Below, one piece after another: positions 13,502 through 22,216 of a stretch of DNA of 35,765 bases; positions within the stretch are counted from its first letter, which is position 1, and each line of letters begins with the position of its first letter. The notes under the pieces are model-generated. The model had not been told where the DNA came from. It made no database searches and was given only the letters and a program-made list of their open reading frames with translations. Position numbers and translations under genes: made by a program. Source of the DNA: Prosthecobacter debontii (GTDB lineage Bacteria > Verrucomicrobiota > Verrucomicrobiia > Verrucomicrobiales > Akkermansiaceae); contig CAMCXJ010000002.1 in NCBI GenBank assembly GCA_945883455.1, positions 1 to 35,765 on the forward strand, given 5' to 3'.

Positions 13502-15376
13502 ATGTCCGACCGCAAGACCCTCGACGAACGAGCCCAGATGACCGATCTCGAGCGCGTGCGCCACTCCGCCGCGCACGTAATGGCCACCGCCATCCTCCGC
13601 ATCTGGCCCGACGCGCAGTTCGCCTACGGCCCGCCCATCGAGAGCGGTTTCTACTACGAGTTCCGCATGGAGCACCGCATCACGCCGGATGACTTCGAAA
13701 AAATCGAGGCAGAGATGAAAAAAATCGCGAAGGAAAATCAGAAGTTCGACTACAAGGCGATCTCCCGCGAGGAAGCGAAGGCGATGGCCGAGTCCGGACG
13801 CCTCGGCGGCCTGACCGAGCGCCCGGGAAACCCTTCTCTCTTCAAGCTCGACCTCATCGACAAGATCCCGGAAGGCGAGCAGATCTCCTGTTTCCAGAAC
13901 GGCGATTTCATCGATCTCTGCGCCGGCCCGCACGTCGGCTACACCTCGAAGTGCAAGAACGTGAAACTCATGTCGGTCTCGTCGTCTTTCTACTTGGGCG
14001 ATGAATCGAAGGGCCAGCTCCAGCGGCTTTACGGCACGGCCTTCGAGAGCAAGGAGGAGCTGGAAAGCCACCTCGTCCGCCTTGAGGAGGCGAAAAAACG
14101 CGACCACCGCCGCCTCGGCCGCGAGCTGGGGCTTTTCCACATCGATGAAATGGTCGGCCAAGGCCTTGTCCTCTGGAAACCGAAGGGCGCCCTCGTCCGC
14201 CGCGCGCTCCAGGAATTCATCACCGCCGAGCTCGACAAGCAGGGCTACTCGCAGGTCTTCACCCCGCACATCGGCAAGCTCGACCTCTACCGCACCTCCG
14301 GCCATTTCCCCTACTACCAGGAAAGCCAATACCCCGCCATCGCCGAGCGCGACGTGTTGGAGAAACTCGCCGACGAGGACGCGACCTGCGCCACCCTCAT
14401 CAACGGCCTCTCGGACGGAACCTACGAAGGTTACCTGCTCAAGCCGATGAACTGCCCGCACCACATCAAGATTTTCGCGAGCGACCACCACTCCTACCGC
14501 GACCTGCCGGTGCGGCTTGCCGAGTTCGGCACCGTCTATCGCTGGGAACAATCCGGCGAACTCGGCGGCATGACCCGCGTCCGCGGTTTCACCCAGGACG
14601 ACGCCCACCTTTTCTGCACCCCCGACCAGGTGGCGCAGGAAGTGAAAGGCTGCCTCGACCTCGTGAAAAAGGTGCTCACCACCCTCGGCATGAACGATTA
14701 CCGAGTCCGCCTGTCCCTCCGCGATCCGGAGAGCGACAAATACGTTGGCTCATCCGAAAACTGGGACAAGGCCGAGGCCGCCCTCCGCGAGGCCGTGATC
14801 CATCTCGGCGTCGATTACACCGAGGAGCTCGGCGAGGCCGCGTTCTACGGGCCGAAGATCGACTTCGTCGTGAAAGACGTGATCGGCCGCGACTGGCAGC
14901 TCGGCACCGTGCAGGTGGATTACAACCTGCCCGTCCGCTTCAAGCTCTCTTACGTCGGCGAGGACAACAAGCCGCACATTCCCGTCATGATCCACCGCGC
15001 ACCCTTCGGATCTTTGGAAAGGTTCACCGGCCTGCTTATCGAGCATTTCGAAGGGAAATTCCCGACCTGGCTCGCCCCGGAACAGGTGCGCGTCCTCCCC
15101 ATTTCCGAGAAATCCCTCGAAGCCGCCGAGGAACTCGCCGCCAAGCTCGCTGATCTCGGTGTCCGCGTCTCCGTGGATCGCACTTCCGAAAAAGTCGGCG
15201 CGAAAATCCGCAACGCCCGCATGGAACGCGTCCCCAACATGGCGATCCTCGGTGCGAAGGAAGTGGAAGAAGGCACCGTCTCCGTCCGCATCCGCGGTGA
15301 AGAGCAGCCCATCACGAAAACCGTCCAGCAGTTCATCGACGATCTGCTAAAGGAAATCACTGAGCGCTCGCTCTAG
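13502..15376 (+). CDS. thrS: Threonyl-tRNA synthetase (lacking TGS domain)
   Basis: Charges tRNA-Thr, 624 residues. It begins in a short leader and then the editing-domain motif HSAAH (His21, His25), with CAGPH further on. The class II core has MNCPHH (316-321, zinc Cys318), the RWEQSGELGGMTRVRGFTQDD motif 2 region, and YGPKIDF plus PVMIHRAPFGSLERF (motif 3). The C-terminal anticodon-binding domain is present (VRVLPISEK, DRTSEKVGAKIRNAR). Compared with E. coli ThrRS (His73/Cys334) the N-terminal TGS domain is absent, while ~36 extra residues lie between editing motif and Cys318, including ERDVLEKLADEDATCATLIN. The start at ATG 13502 is 34 bp after the pseudogene remnant. Confidence 0.96.
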   Translation: MSDRKTLDERAQMTDLERVRHSAAHVMATAILRIWPDAQFAYGPPIESGFYYEFRMEHRITPDDFEKIEAEMKKIAKENQKFDYKAISREEAKAMAESGRLGGLTERPGNPSLFKLDLIDKIPEGEQISCFQNGDFIDLCAGPHVGYTSKCKNVKLMSVSSSFYLGDESKGQLQRLYGTAFESKEELESHLVRLEEAKKRDHRRLGRELGLFHIDEMVGQGLVLWKPKGALVRRALQEFITAELDKQGYSQVFTPHIGKLDLYRTSGHFPYYQESQYPAIAERDVLEKLADEDATCATLINGLSDGTYEGYLLKPMNCPHHIKIFASDHHSYRDLPVRLAEFGTVYRWEQSGELGGMTRVRGFTQDDAHLFCTPDQVAQEVKGCLDLVKKVLTTLGMNDYRVRLSLRDPESDKYVGSSENWDKAEAALREAVIHLGVDYTEELGEAAFYGPKIDFVVKDVIGRDWQLGTVQVDYNLPVRFKLSYVGEDNKPHIPVMIHRAPFGSLERFTGLLIEHFEGKFPTWLAPEQVRVLPISEKSLEAAEELAAKLADLGVRVSVDRTSEKVGAKIRNARMERVPNMAILGAKEVEEGTVSVRIRGEEQPITKTVQQFIDDLLKEITERSL

Positions 15377-15595
15377 GTAGCTGGGGATTCCAGCCGCAGG
15401 CTGTTCGGGAGGATTCCGAAGCGCTCATGGAAACCATGGATGTCCTCGCCGATCCCTTCGCCATTTCCGTTTGCCATCCTCTAACTGGTCAATCATACTT
15501 CTAAAAAGTTGCGTTTCTGGGTTGGATTTAAGCGGTTTGGACGGGAACATAGGCGTGTCCGTTATCTTTCGGATGAGAGCAGAACCATAAATTCA

Positions 15596-16666
15596 ATGAC
15601 AAAACCAAGCCATTCTTTTTGCCGGATCGGTCTGCTTGGAATTGCCTTGCTGCGAGCTGCCACAATGGATGCGAGCGCTACATTGGTGCAGGCGCAAGGT
15701 CTTGTCGTTGTGAGTGACGGTAGCACGAACAAATCCTATGCCCCCGCCTACGAATACACATCGCTGCGTTTGGCCGATGGGAGTTTCGGACTGAAATTGG
15801 TCGACGGCAAAAAAGTAGCAGGGCTAGAGAGGCATCTTGTGGCCCATTACGGATACGATACACGTCCCAGTGTAGGTGCCGTGGCCGCGATGGAATCCTT
15901 GGTCCGGGATCATGTAAAAACGGCGCCTTATCTCGCTCCCAGGATCGTAAGGATGAAAGAGGATTTGAGGGAAAGGGAACATGAGGCAGGAATCGCGGGA
16001 CAGTCCCTCAGCAAGCCTTCAGCGATTTTCGCCGCCGAGATGACCGTCAAGGGTCGCACCCTGAGAAACATCAGGGCGACCGCGCTCCAGAACGGCAAAA
16101 TCCGTTTTATGCATGACGAAGGGGCGTTCGCACTCGCTGCCGAGGAGCTTTCGGAATCTTTCCTGTCGAAAGTTAGCAAGAGCTTGCCGGACATCGCCAC
16201 GACAAAGGATTTCAAGGATTTAATGGCGACGTTTGTGAGCCCTGTTACGGTGGACGGCGAGAGCCTAACGGGTGTGCGAATTATCGGAAGAGAGGGAAAA
16301 AAACTAACCTTGGAAACTAGGCAGGGGAGACGAATCGTCGAGTCATCCACCATTGATTCTGCGGATTTGGTGAAGCTGGAAGATGCCCACCAGCGTCTCG
16401 CAAAGCTATCAGGTGAGTTTAGAGCGGCGCAGGTGAGAGAGGCGAGAAATCTGGTCGAGTATGTCGCCCGGCTGCAGAAAGAGGAGTTAGATCGCTACAG
16501 AAAGGAGCACGAGGCCATCGCCGAGTCGCAGGGGATAACCGTTAGCGTGGAAACAAAAATCATCGAGGAGTTCGAAAGGCGAAGTGGTGCTGCGTCCGCC
16601 GCGGGAAGCGCTGTTGAACCCGTACTTTTAGAGGAAATGCGAAAGGTTTTAGACGCGGCCGAGTAG
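15596..16666 (+). CDS. Exported protein of unknown function with SHD1-like beta repeats
   Basis: 356 residues from ATG 15596. An N-terminal signal-like stretch (FCRIGLLGIALLRAA) suggests export. Three short modules follow the pattern seen in many exported Verrucomicrobia proteins: SFGLKLVDGKKVAG, then MTVKGRTLRNIRATALQNGKIRFMHDEGAFALAAEEL split over ~37 residues, then VTVDGESLTGVRIIGREGKKLTLETRQG. Each resembles an SHD1-like small beta domain, with DG..L..V and a [RK]I..E.G.. core. The C-terminal third is helical and charged (QRLAKLSGEFRAAQVREARN). I cannot assign a function. Codon and base composition are less GC-rich than neighbours, which could mean recent acquisition. Confidence 0.7.
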   Translation: MTKPSHSFCRIGLLGIALLRAATMDASATLVQAQGLVVVSDGSTNKSYAPAYEYTSLRLADGSFGLKLVDGKKVAGLERHLVAHYGYDTRPSVGAVAAMESLVRDHVKTAPYLAPRIVRMKEDLREREHEAGIAGQSLSKPSAIFAAEMTVKGRTLRNIRATALQNGKIRFMHDEGAFALAAEELSESFLSKVSKSLPDIATTKDFKDLMATFVSPVTVDGESLTGVRIIGREGKKLTLETRQGRRIVESSTIDSADLVKLEDAHQRLAKLSGEFRAAQVREARNLVEYVARLQKEELDRYRKEHEAIAESQGITVSVETKIIEEFERRSGAASAAGSAVEPVLLEEMRKVLDAAE

Positions 16667-16731
16667 TTACGCCGACTGCAAAAAGTCTGTGCTTTGATTT
16701 GGAAGGTTGGGGTAAGATTCCCTAACAACGG

Positions 16732-16752
16732 ACTGGGGCTGGAATCCCCGGT
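16732..16752. terminator. Hairpin between convergent genes
   Basis: ACTGGGG (16732-16738) pairs with CCCCGGT (16746-16752), one G-T wobble, loop CTGGAAT. It lies in the 158-bp gap between the unknown exported gene and the convergent oxidoreductase. No T-run follows, so function is uncertain. I see nothing else in this gap. Confidence 0.35.
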
Positions 16753-16824
16753 TACGATTTAATACGCTCGGATATTTGGCAAACGGTCTAACTGGATGCT
16801 GACCAATCTTGTGAATCTCTCGCC

Positions 16825-18093
16825 TCACGTGTGTTCCCATCCCGTGCGTGGCTTGCGGGTGGTGAGGGTGTTGGCCTCGGCATCGCCGGGAAATTCTTCC
16901 TTGGCGGGATCCCATGTAAGTTTCCGCCGGAGCTTGTAACCGATGTTGGCGAGGTGGCAGACGGTGGCGGTGCGATGGCCGGTCTCTGCGGAACAGATCG
17001 GTTCTTTGCGGGTTTTGATGCAGTCGAGCCAATTGCGGAGGTGATCCTTGGGCCAGGCGCTACCGTCTGCAATCGAAGCGGTGATGATCTCCGCAGGGTC
17101 GCTTTCGAGCAAATTCCGATCCACGCGAATCGTACCTTTCGTGCCTTCGAAGGTGCAGCCGGTCGGACCGCCATGAAACATCTCAACGCCGTTCGCATAG
17201 GTAAATTTCAAACCCGTTTCTCCCACCGCCGGAGGCTCGACGCTGACCGGGCCGCTGGCATCCATACCCATGGCCCATTGCGCGATGTCGAAATGGTGTG
17301 CGCCGATGTCCGCCAGCATGCCGCCGGCGTATTCCTCGTAATTGCGGAACGCAGGGAAATGGTTGTGGATACCTTTCGGGCAGAGTTTCTCGTGATATCC
17401 TCGCTGCGGCGCCGGGCCTAGCCAGAGATCCCAGTTCAGGTTTCCAGGCGTCTGTTGATCGGGAAGATCGCAGGGCTTTGGCGAAGCGCCGACACCGATG
17501 CGGATCGTCTTCAGATCGCCGATGCCACCTGTGCGGATCAGCTCCACTGCCTTGCGAAAATGATGACCGAACTCGCAGCGCTGCTGGCTGCCGGTTTGGA
17601 AAATGATCTTGTGATCCCGCACGCTGTTAACCAGCAGGCGGCCCTCGGCGATGTTCTGGGTGAGCGGCTTCTCGCAATAGATATCCAGTTTTTTTCTAGC
17701 CGCCGCGAGCGCCGGGTGAACGTGCATGTGGTCGGGCGTCATGATCACCACCGCGTCGAGATCGTCGCGCTCCAGCAGTTCACGATAATCCACATACGTC
17801 GCGCAGCCCTTGTAGGTGCCGGATTTCATGTCCTCCGCGTAGCGTTTCTCGACTTCTTCCTTCGCCTTCGCGAGCCGGGTGCCTTCCACCTCGCACACCG
17901 CAACGATGCGCACATCTGCTTGCCGTAGTGCGTGACTCATCACCCCGTAAGCCCGCTTGCCATATCCGATGAAGGCGATGTTGAGCTGCGCGTCCGCCGG
18001 CGCGGCGCGGAGCATGGACGAGCCAAAGGTAGCGGCGGCGGCAGTAGCGGTGAGGAAACGGCGGCGGGAAAGGGTAATTGGTTTTTGTATCAC
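16825..18093 (-). CDS. Exported Gfo/Idh/MocA-family oxidoreductase (twin-arginine signal)
   Basis: An NAD(P)-dependent dehydrogenase-fold protein, 422 residues from GTG 18093 (a TTG at 18117 would add eight residues). A twin-arginine signal is visible at SRRRFLTATAAAA (9-21), so the protein is folded with cofactor before export. The Rossmann core has FIGYGKRAYGVM (from 41), EKPLTQN (141-147), and TPDHMHVHPAL. C-terminal motifs include GGMLADIGAHHFDIAQWAMGM and HLRNWLDCIKTRKEP, the usual end region. Exported members are very common in Verrucomicrobia and Planctomycetes and act on unidentified sugars; the substrate is unknown here. It diverges from the rimK-like gene. Confidence 0.9.
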   Translation of the reverse strand: MIQKPITLSRRRFLTATAAAATFGSSMLRAAPADAQLNIAFIGYGKRAYGVMSHALRQADVRIVAVCEVEGTRLAKAKEEVEKRYAEDMKSGTYKGCATYVDYRELLERDDLDAVVIMTPDHMHVHPALAAARKKLDIYCEKPLTQNIAEGRLLVNSVRDHKIIFQTGSQQRCEFGHHFRKAVELIRTGGIGDLKTIRIGVGASPKPCDLPDQQTPGNLNWDLWLGPAPQRGYHEKLCPKGIHNHFPAFRNYEEYAGGMLADIGAHHFDIAQWAMGMDASGPVSVEPPAVGETGLKFTYANGVEMFHGGPTGCTFEGTKGTIRVDRNLLESDPAEIITASIADGSAWPKDHLRNWLDCIKTRKEPICSAETGHRTATVCHLANIGYKLRRKLTWDPAKEEFPGDAEANTLTTRKPRTGWEHT

Positions 18094-18153
18094 GAGAGTT
18101 GTTACGTGACGGGGCAAGCTTTTCTTTCCAACGGATACGATACTGACTTTGTT

Positions 18154-18182
18154 TTGACCTTACGAACGGCGCAGCGTATGCA
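18154..18182 (+). promoter_or_regulatory. Promoter of the rimK-like operon
   Basis: TTGACC at 18154-18159 and TATGCA at 18177-18182 are separated by 17 bp, in the divergent gap before ATG 18203. The predicted start site is near 18189, giving a short leader of about 14 nt without a Shine-Dalgarno sequence. Confidence 0.5.
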
Positions 18183-18202
18183 TAATATTTAGTCCTTTCC
18201 GC

Positions 18203-19396
18203 ATGAAACTTGCCATCCTTTCCTGCTCCCCTAAGTGCCACTCCACCCGCCGACTCATCGAGGCCGGGCGTAAACGCGGGCACAGGATTGAGGTCCTCAA
18301 CACCCAGCGCCTCACCATCGCGCTAGATCAGGGAGCTCCAGCTCTTTATTATCATGGGAAAGCCCTGCGCACCCCGGATGCGGTGTTGCCGCGGATCGGC
18401 ACATCGATCACGCGCTATGGCACCGCGGTGGTGCGGCAGTTTGAGCAGATGGATGTTTTTACACCAAACACCGCTGCAGGCATCAGCAACTCCCGCGACA
18501 AGCTGCGCTCGCTGCAGATCCTTTCCCGCCACGATGTTGGCATCCCCACCACGGCTTATGTGGATGACAAGCGCGACCTCGAGGACGCCCTGCAGCGCGT
18601 CGGCGGCGCACCCGTCATCATCAAGCTGCTAGAAGGCACGCAGGGCGTGGGCGTGATTCTCGCCGACAAGATCGAGATCGCGCGCGCCATCGTCGAGACC
18701 CTGCACTCCACCAAACAGCAGGTGTTGCTCCAGAAATTCGTGGCGGAAAGCAAAGGCAAGGATGTCCGCGCCTTCGTGATCGGGGATCGTGTGGTCGCTG
18801 CGATCCGGCGGGTGGCGCAGGGGCAGGAATTCCGATCCAACGTCCATCGCGGAGGAAAGGCCGAGGCGATCACGCTCGATCCCGCCTACGAGGAAGCCGC
18901 CGTCCGCGCCGCGCAGATCATGGGCCTGCGCATTTGCGGGGTGGATATGTTGGAAGGAAAAGACGGCCCACAGATCATGGAGGTGAATTCCTCACCTGGC
19001 CTCGAGGGCATCGAGGGGGCCACCGGTCTCGACATCGCTGGCGAGATCATCGATTACATAGGAGATCAGGTAAAATTTCCGGAAATCGATATCCGCCAGC
19101 GGCTGACTGTTTCGCGGGGCTATTCGGTGGCGGACATCCACATCCCGATCGGCAGTTCGTATGTAGGCATGTCGATCGAGCAAACCGGCTTGCGCGAACA
19201 GGATGTGGTGGTGCTCACTTTGCGCCGCAAGGGTATCGTCATTTCCAACCCCAAGGGCTGCCGTGTGTTGGAAGCCGATGACACCCTGCTCTGCTACGGT
19301 AGATCCGAGCACATGAAAGGTCTCATCCCCGCCAAGAAAAAGAAACACAGGAGGGTGAAAAAGCTGCCCACAAAACCGGAGAAAGACGAGCCGTGA
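18203..19396 (+). CDS. rimK: RimK-type ATP-grasp ligase fused to a TrkA-C (RCK_C) domain
   Basis: 397 residues, about 100 longer than E. coli RimK. Residues 1-~295 match RimK: MKLAILSC start, RIGTSITRYG (64-73), SNSRDKLRSLQIL (95-107), PVIIKLLEGTQGVGV (137-151), RAFVIGDRVVAAIRR (189-203) and DGPQIMEVNSSPGLEGIEG (254-272). RimK adds glutamates to the C-terminus of ribosomal protein S6; other members ligate different amino acids. Residues ~305-373 (YSVADIHIPIGSSYVG, VVVLTLRRKGIVISNPKG, DTLLCYGR) read as a TrkA-C/RCK_C domain, which binds small ligands in K+ transport regulators. The tail (374-397) is Lys-rich. The stop overlaps the next start region. Confidence 0.88.
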   Translation: MKLAILSCSPKCHSTRRLIEAGRKRGHRIEVLNTQRLTIALDQGAPALYYHGKALRTPDAVLPRIGTSITRYGTAVVRQFEQMDVFTPNTAAGISNSRDKLRSLQILSRHDVGIPTTAYVDDKRDLEDALQRVGGAPVIIKLLEGTQGVGVILADKIEIARAIVETLHSTKQQVLLQKFVAESKGKDVRAFVIGDRVVAAIRRVAQGQEFRSNVHRGGKAEAITLDPAYEEAAVRAAQIMGLRICGVDMLEGKDGPQIMEVNSSPGLEGIEGATGLDIAGEIIDYIGDQVKFPEIDIRQRLTVSRGYSVADIHIPIGSSYVGMSIEQTGLREQDVVVLTLRRKGIVISNPKGCRVLEADDTLLCYGRSEHMKGLIPAKKKKHRRVKKLPTKPEKDEP

Positions 19397-19398
19397 GC

Positions 19399-19836
19399 AT
19401 GACCATAGGCTGGCGCGAATGGGTCGAGTTTCCCGACTGGGGCATCCGCCTCAAAGCCAAAGCCGATACGGGTGCGCGCAGCAGTGCGATCGACTGTGCT
19501 GAGATCACCGAGCTACCCGGCAATCGTGTGTGTTTCACCGTCCGCCTCGACCGGAAGGACAAGAAACTAATTTCATTAGAGGCGGATATCATCGCCCGGA
19601 AAAAAGTACGCTCATCCACCGGCCGCCCAGCGAGCCGCCTCTTCGTAGAGACGCAACTCCGCCTCGCCGGGGTGGAGAAACGCATCATGGTCTCACTGGT
19701 TTCACGCAAGCGCATGATCCACCGCCTGCTCCTCGGGCGCGAGGCGCTTGCCAACGATTTCTTGGTCGATCCCGCCGTCGATCACTGGGCCACTCCGAAG
19801 AAACCGGCAAAAATCAAGCCGATGGGCGAGAAGTGA
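19399..19836 (+). CDS. Retropepsin-like protease of the RimB type (PF05618)
   Basis: 145 residues from ATG 19399; a GTG at 19393 overlapping the upstream stop codon is an alternative. The active-site motif KADTGARSSAID is typical of DUF/PF05618 aspartic-protease-like proteins, which carry D-T-G-A. The C-terminal RLLLGREAL is the second conserved block. In gamma-proteobacteria a protein of this family (RimB) is encoded with RimK and is thought to counteract glutamate addition to S6. Immediate coupling to the RimK-RCK_C gene here supports the same pairing. The KPAKIKPMGEK tail is basic. Confidence 0.85.
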   Translation: MTIGWREWVEFPDWGIRLKAKADTGARSSAIDCAEITELPGNRVCFTVRLDRKDKKLISLEADIIARKKVRSSTGRPASRLFVETQLRLAGVEKRIMVSLVSRKRMIHRLLLGREALANDFLVDPAVDHWATPKKPAKIKPMGEK

Positions 19837-19899
19837 CGTGCGGACAACGCGCCAGCGATCACCCCTCCGGAAGAATCCGAAGATTCAGTTGCCCCGATC

Positions 19900-21714
19900 T
19901 CATTTGCGATCCCGTTCCTTTCTCAGGCGTTCGATCATATCGTCCGGCAGAGGATCGCCGGTGACGAGCGAGAGTTCCCGGCGGATTTGTTCGTTCGAAT
20001 CCTCAAGGGCTTTATGTGCCCTAGCGACCGCTCTGTATCTTGCTTCCCAATCATCGCTGCGGCTGCCTAGCGCGCGAGCCACGCCGCGCAGCTCGGAGGT
20101 CACGGATTTGGCGCGGTCAAGCAGCTCGGAGCTGTCACGATCCGCTAAGCGGTCAAGGAGATCCAGTTTGGTGCGGGATTCATCGTGGAGTTTCTCCAGG
20201 ACCTCGGAATTCGCGTTGAAAATGCCCTCATCTTCGAAACTTGTAGCTGCCTTGATCGGCGCGATGGCGTGCCAGACCATCGCGGCGAGGATCTTTTTGG
20301 GCAGCGTGCGGGGCGGGCGCTCCGCGGATCCCTGGAGGGCTAGCATCTTTGCGGAAAAGTGCTGGGGCATTTCCGTATGGATATCGAGCAGCCGTTGGCG
20401 GATGAAGCGGTTTGCGAGGTAGGGGCCGAGAGTAGAGGCCGGAGCCTTGTCCTTGATTTCCTGGAACTTCGCGGAAACAGCGGCCTGTTTCTCATCGGGC
20501 TTCTTCGCGCAGAGTTTCGCCATCTCCTCGGGGCCGGACGCGGTGAAGACTTCGTATTTCAGGAAAAAATCCGGTTCCTCCAAGGTCAGCAGCGCGGCGA
20601 AGAACTCGGCGGAGTCCGCGGGAATCACCAGCCGTCCACCGTCGCCTTTCCGCAGTGCGTCCACAAAATACCAGAGGTAACGGGGCGAGGTCAGCCTGCC
20701 CCGGGTGTCGATGACTCCGATCACCGTGGCGTCCGGCTCAGCGCCGGAGAGGGCGGCGTGGGCGAGAACGAAGGCAGGCCCGGTGAGGCTGATCGTATTT
20801 TTGCCGAACGGATAGAGATCGCCGTCACCCGCTTGGAAGCTGATCCTGCCGTTATCCGGGAGCGCAACCCCGGAGTTCTCGAGGGCATTCATGATCGGGG
20901 AAACGATGAACTCTTTCACATCCGCATTGTTTATCTCCCAGCTCGGCACATTGAGCTGCAGGTTTCCGCTGGCTTCCCATTCCTCGAGCTTGGGCTGCGC
21001 CTCCATTCTCACGGTGGTGTTTCCGAACGCGTAACCGGTCTCTTTATCGAAGGCGAAGAGCACCGTCTTCACCGTCGCTTTCGTAAGCGAGATGCCCGCC
21101 ATTTTCAGTTCCGGCTTGATCGGTCCCAGCTTGCTTCCAGCTTCGTCAGGTTTTTCCAAACTGACGTTGTTCTTTTCGTCGAAGCTTGGCAGGGAAGCGA
21201 CCCAGCCGTCCCATTTCCCGCGCTCCGGGGATTTCAGTAAATCGACGGCGGCGGGATGATCAGGATCGAGCGCCGCGACGGTATCACCGAGGAGGTCAGC
21301 GAGGAGATTGCCATCCTTGCCCGCCTCCGGAGTGGAGAGCCAGCCGTTGAGTTGCCACGCTTCTGTCTTCGCGCGGGTGAGTCTTTCCGGATCCGGACTG
21401 TGGAGGTTCCCGCCACCGGTGATGGATGAAAGGATATCGCGCGCGGACGAGTTGGCGGGATCGAGGGCCAGGGCTAGCGCGAGTGCCTGCGCGGCGGTGC
21501 GGCGAAGGGGTGCTTCTTTCAGGGAGGCGCTCTGGGAGAGCAGGGTCATTGTCTGCGAGAGGGAGAGCATGGCATCCGTATCGATCGGAAGCTTGTCCCT
21601 GCGGAAAGGCGGCATCACATCGGCCGGCGGGACAAACGGGGGCGCGGCGCCGGATGTCACCGCAGGAAGGGTGAAAATCGCGGCGGCGAAAAATGATCGG
21701 ATGGCATTTGTCAT
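19900..21714 (-). CDS. Exported protein of unknown function with a degenerate Lon-protease-like region
   Basis: 604 residues from ATG 21714. The N-terminus has a signal-like MTNAIRSFFAAAIFTLPAVTSGAA. A helical repeat-like region (SLSQTMTLLSQSASLKEAPLRRTAAQALALALALDP) follows. The middle shows ISLTGPAFVLAHAALSG, then VIGVIDTRGRLTSPRYLW and GGRLVIPADSAEFFAALL, a pattern like the Lon (S16) proteolytic domain. The catalytic Ser of GPSAG appears replaced (GPAFV) and the Lys of the KLLAA segment is missing, so it would be inactive. The C-terminal third is helical, with LEKLHDESRTKLDLLDRL. Function is unknown; the Lon resemblance is by eye. Confidence 0.65.
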   Translation of the reverse strand: MTNAIRSFFAAAIFTLPAVTSGAAPPFVPPADVMPPFRRDKLPIDTDAMLSLSQTMTLLSQSASLKEAPLRRTAAQALALALALDPANSSARDILSSITGGGNLHSPDPERLTRAKTEAWQLNGWLSTPEAGKDGNLLADLLGDTVAALDPDHPAAVDLLKSPERGKWDGWVASLPSFDEKNNVSLEKPDEAGSKLGPIKPELKMAGISLTKATVKTVLFAFDKETGYAFGNTTVRMEAQPKLEEWEASGNLQLNVPSWEINNADVKEFIVSPIMNALENSGVALPDNGRISFQAGDGDLYPFGKNTISLTGPAFVLAHAALSGAEPDATVIGVIDTRGRLTSPRYLWYFVDALRKGDGGRLVIPADSAEFFAALLTLEEPDFFLKYEVFTASGPEEMAKLCAKKPDEKQAAVSAKFQEIKDKAPASTLGPYLANRFIRQRLLDIHTEMPQHFSAKMLALQGSAERPPRTLPKKILAAMVWHAIAPIKAATSFEDEGIFNANSEVLEKLHDESRTKLDLLDRLADRDSSELLDRAKSVTSELRGVARALGSRSDDWEARYRAVARAHKALEDSNEQIRRELSLVTGDPLPDDMIERLRKERDRK

Positions 21715-21801
21715 GGCTTTAGCGGCGGATACTCGTATTTTTACGCTCGCGGACAAGAGAACATTGCGGCGCGGCATGCCTTTCTGCGAGGTTATCCGCA
21801 T

Positions 21802-21810
21802 GGAGGAGGT
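21802..21810 (+). promoter_or_regulatory. Strong Shine-Dalgarno of the thioesterase gene
   Basis: GGAGGAGGT lies 10 bp before ATG 21821 and decides this start over in-frame ATGs at 21776 and 21800. It is the only clear Shine-Dalgarno sequence noted in the window. Confidence 0.7.
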
Positions 21811-21820
21811 GACCAACGAG

Positions 21821-22216
21821 ATGGCGACGCGCGAGGAAGTGATGTTTTTCGATACGGATTGCGGCGGCGTGGTGCACAACCTCGCCTATTTGCGGATGAT
21901 CGAAACTTGCCGGACGAGGCTCGCGGCGTTGCTGGGCATGGATCTGCGCGGGATGCCGGAGACGGGAATTTACCCGGTGCTGACGCGGACTGAGGTGGAT
22001 TACGAGAAGCCTGCGAAGCTCGGGGATTGGATCGAGATCCGGGGCAAGCTCGGGGAGGTGGGCGCGGCGAGATTTTGGTGCGAGTTCGAGATGCGCCGCG
22101 AGGAGGACGGGGCGCTGCTGGTCACGGCGCGGCAGGCGCTGGCGCTGGTGAAAATGCCGGAAGGCAAGCCGCTGCGCCTGCCCCGCGGCTTCGGCAAGCG
22201 CGGTGTGCCGGGTTAA
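21821..22216 (+). CDS. YbgC-type acyl-CoA thioesterase (4HBT hotdog fold)
   Basis: 131 residues. The signature FFDTDCGGVVHNLAYL matches the YbgC/4HBT motif DTDAGGVVYHANYL, with Asp13 as the catalytic residue corresponding to Asp18 of E. coli YbgC. One conserved change is Tyr to Asn after the His. YbgC proteins hydrolyse short acyl-CoA thioesters and in some bacteria act with the Tol-Pal system. The stop codon overlaps that of the kinase gene on the other strand: a TTAA at 22213-22216 serves both. No tol genes are nearby. Confidence 0.87.
   Translation: MATREEVMFFDTDCGGVVHNLAYLRMIETCRTRLAALLGMDLRGMPETGIYPVLTRTEVDYEKPAKLGDWIEIRGKLGEVGAARFWCEFEMRREEDGALLVTARQALALVKMPEGKPLRLPRGFGKRGVPG

Noticed and set aside
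13451..14608. Minus-strand frame of 385 codons opposite thrS
   Set aside because: Antisense shadow with low-complexity Val/Glu/Ala composition; thrS motifs are unambiguous.
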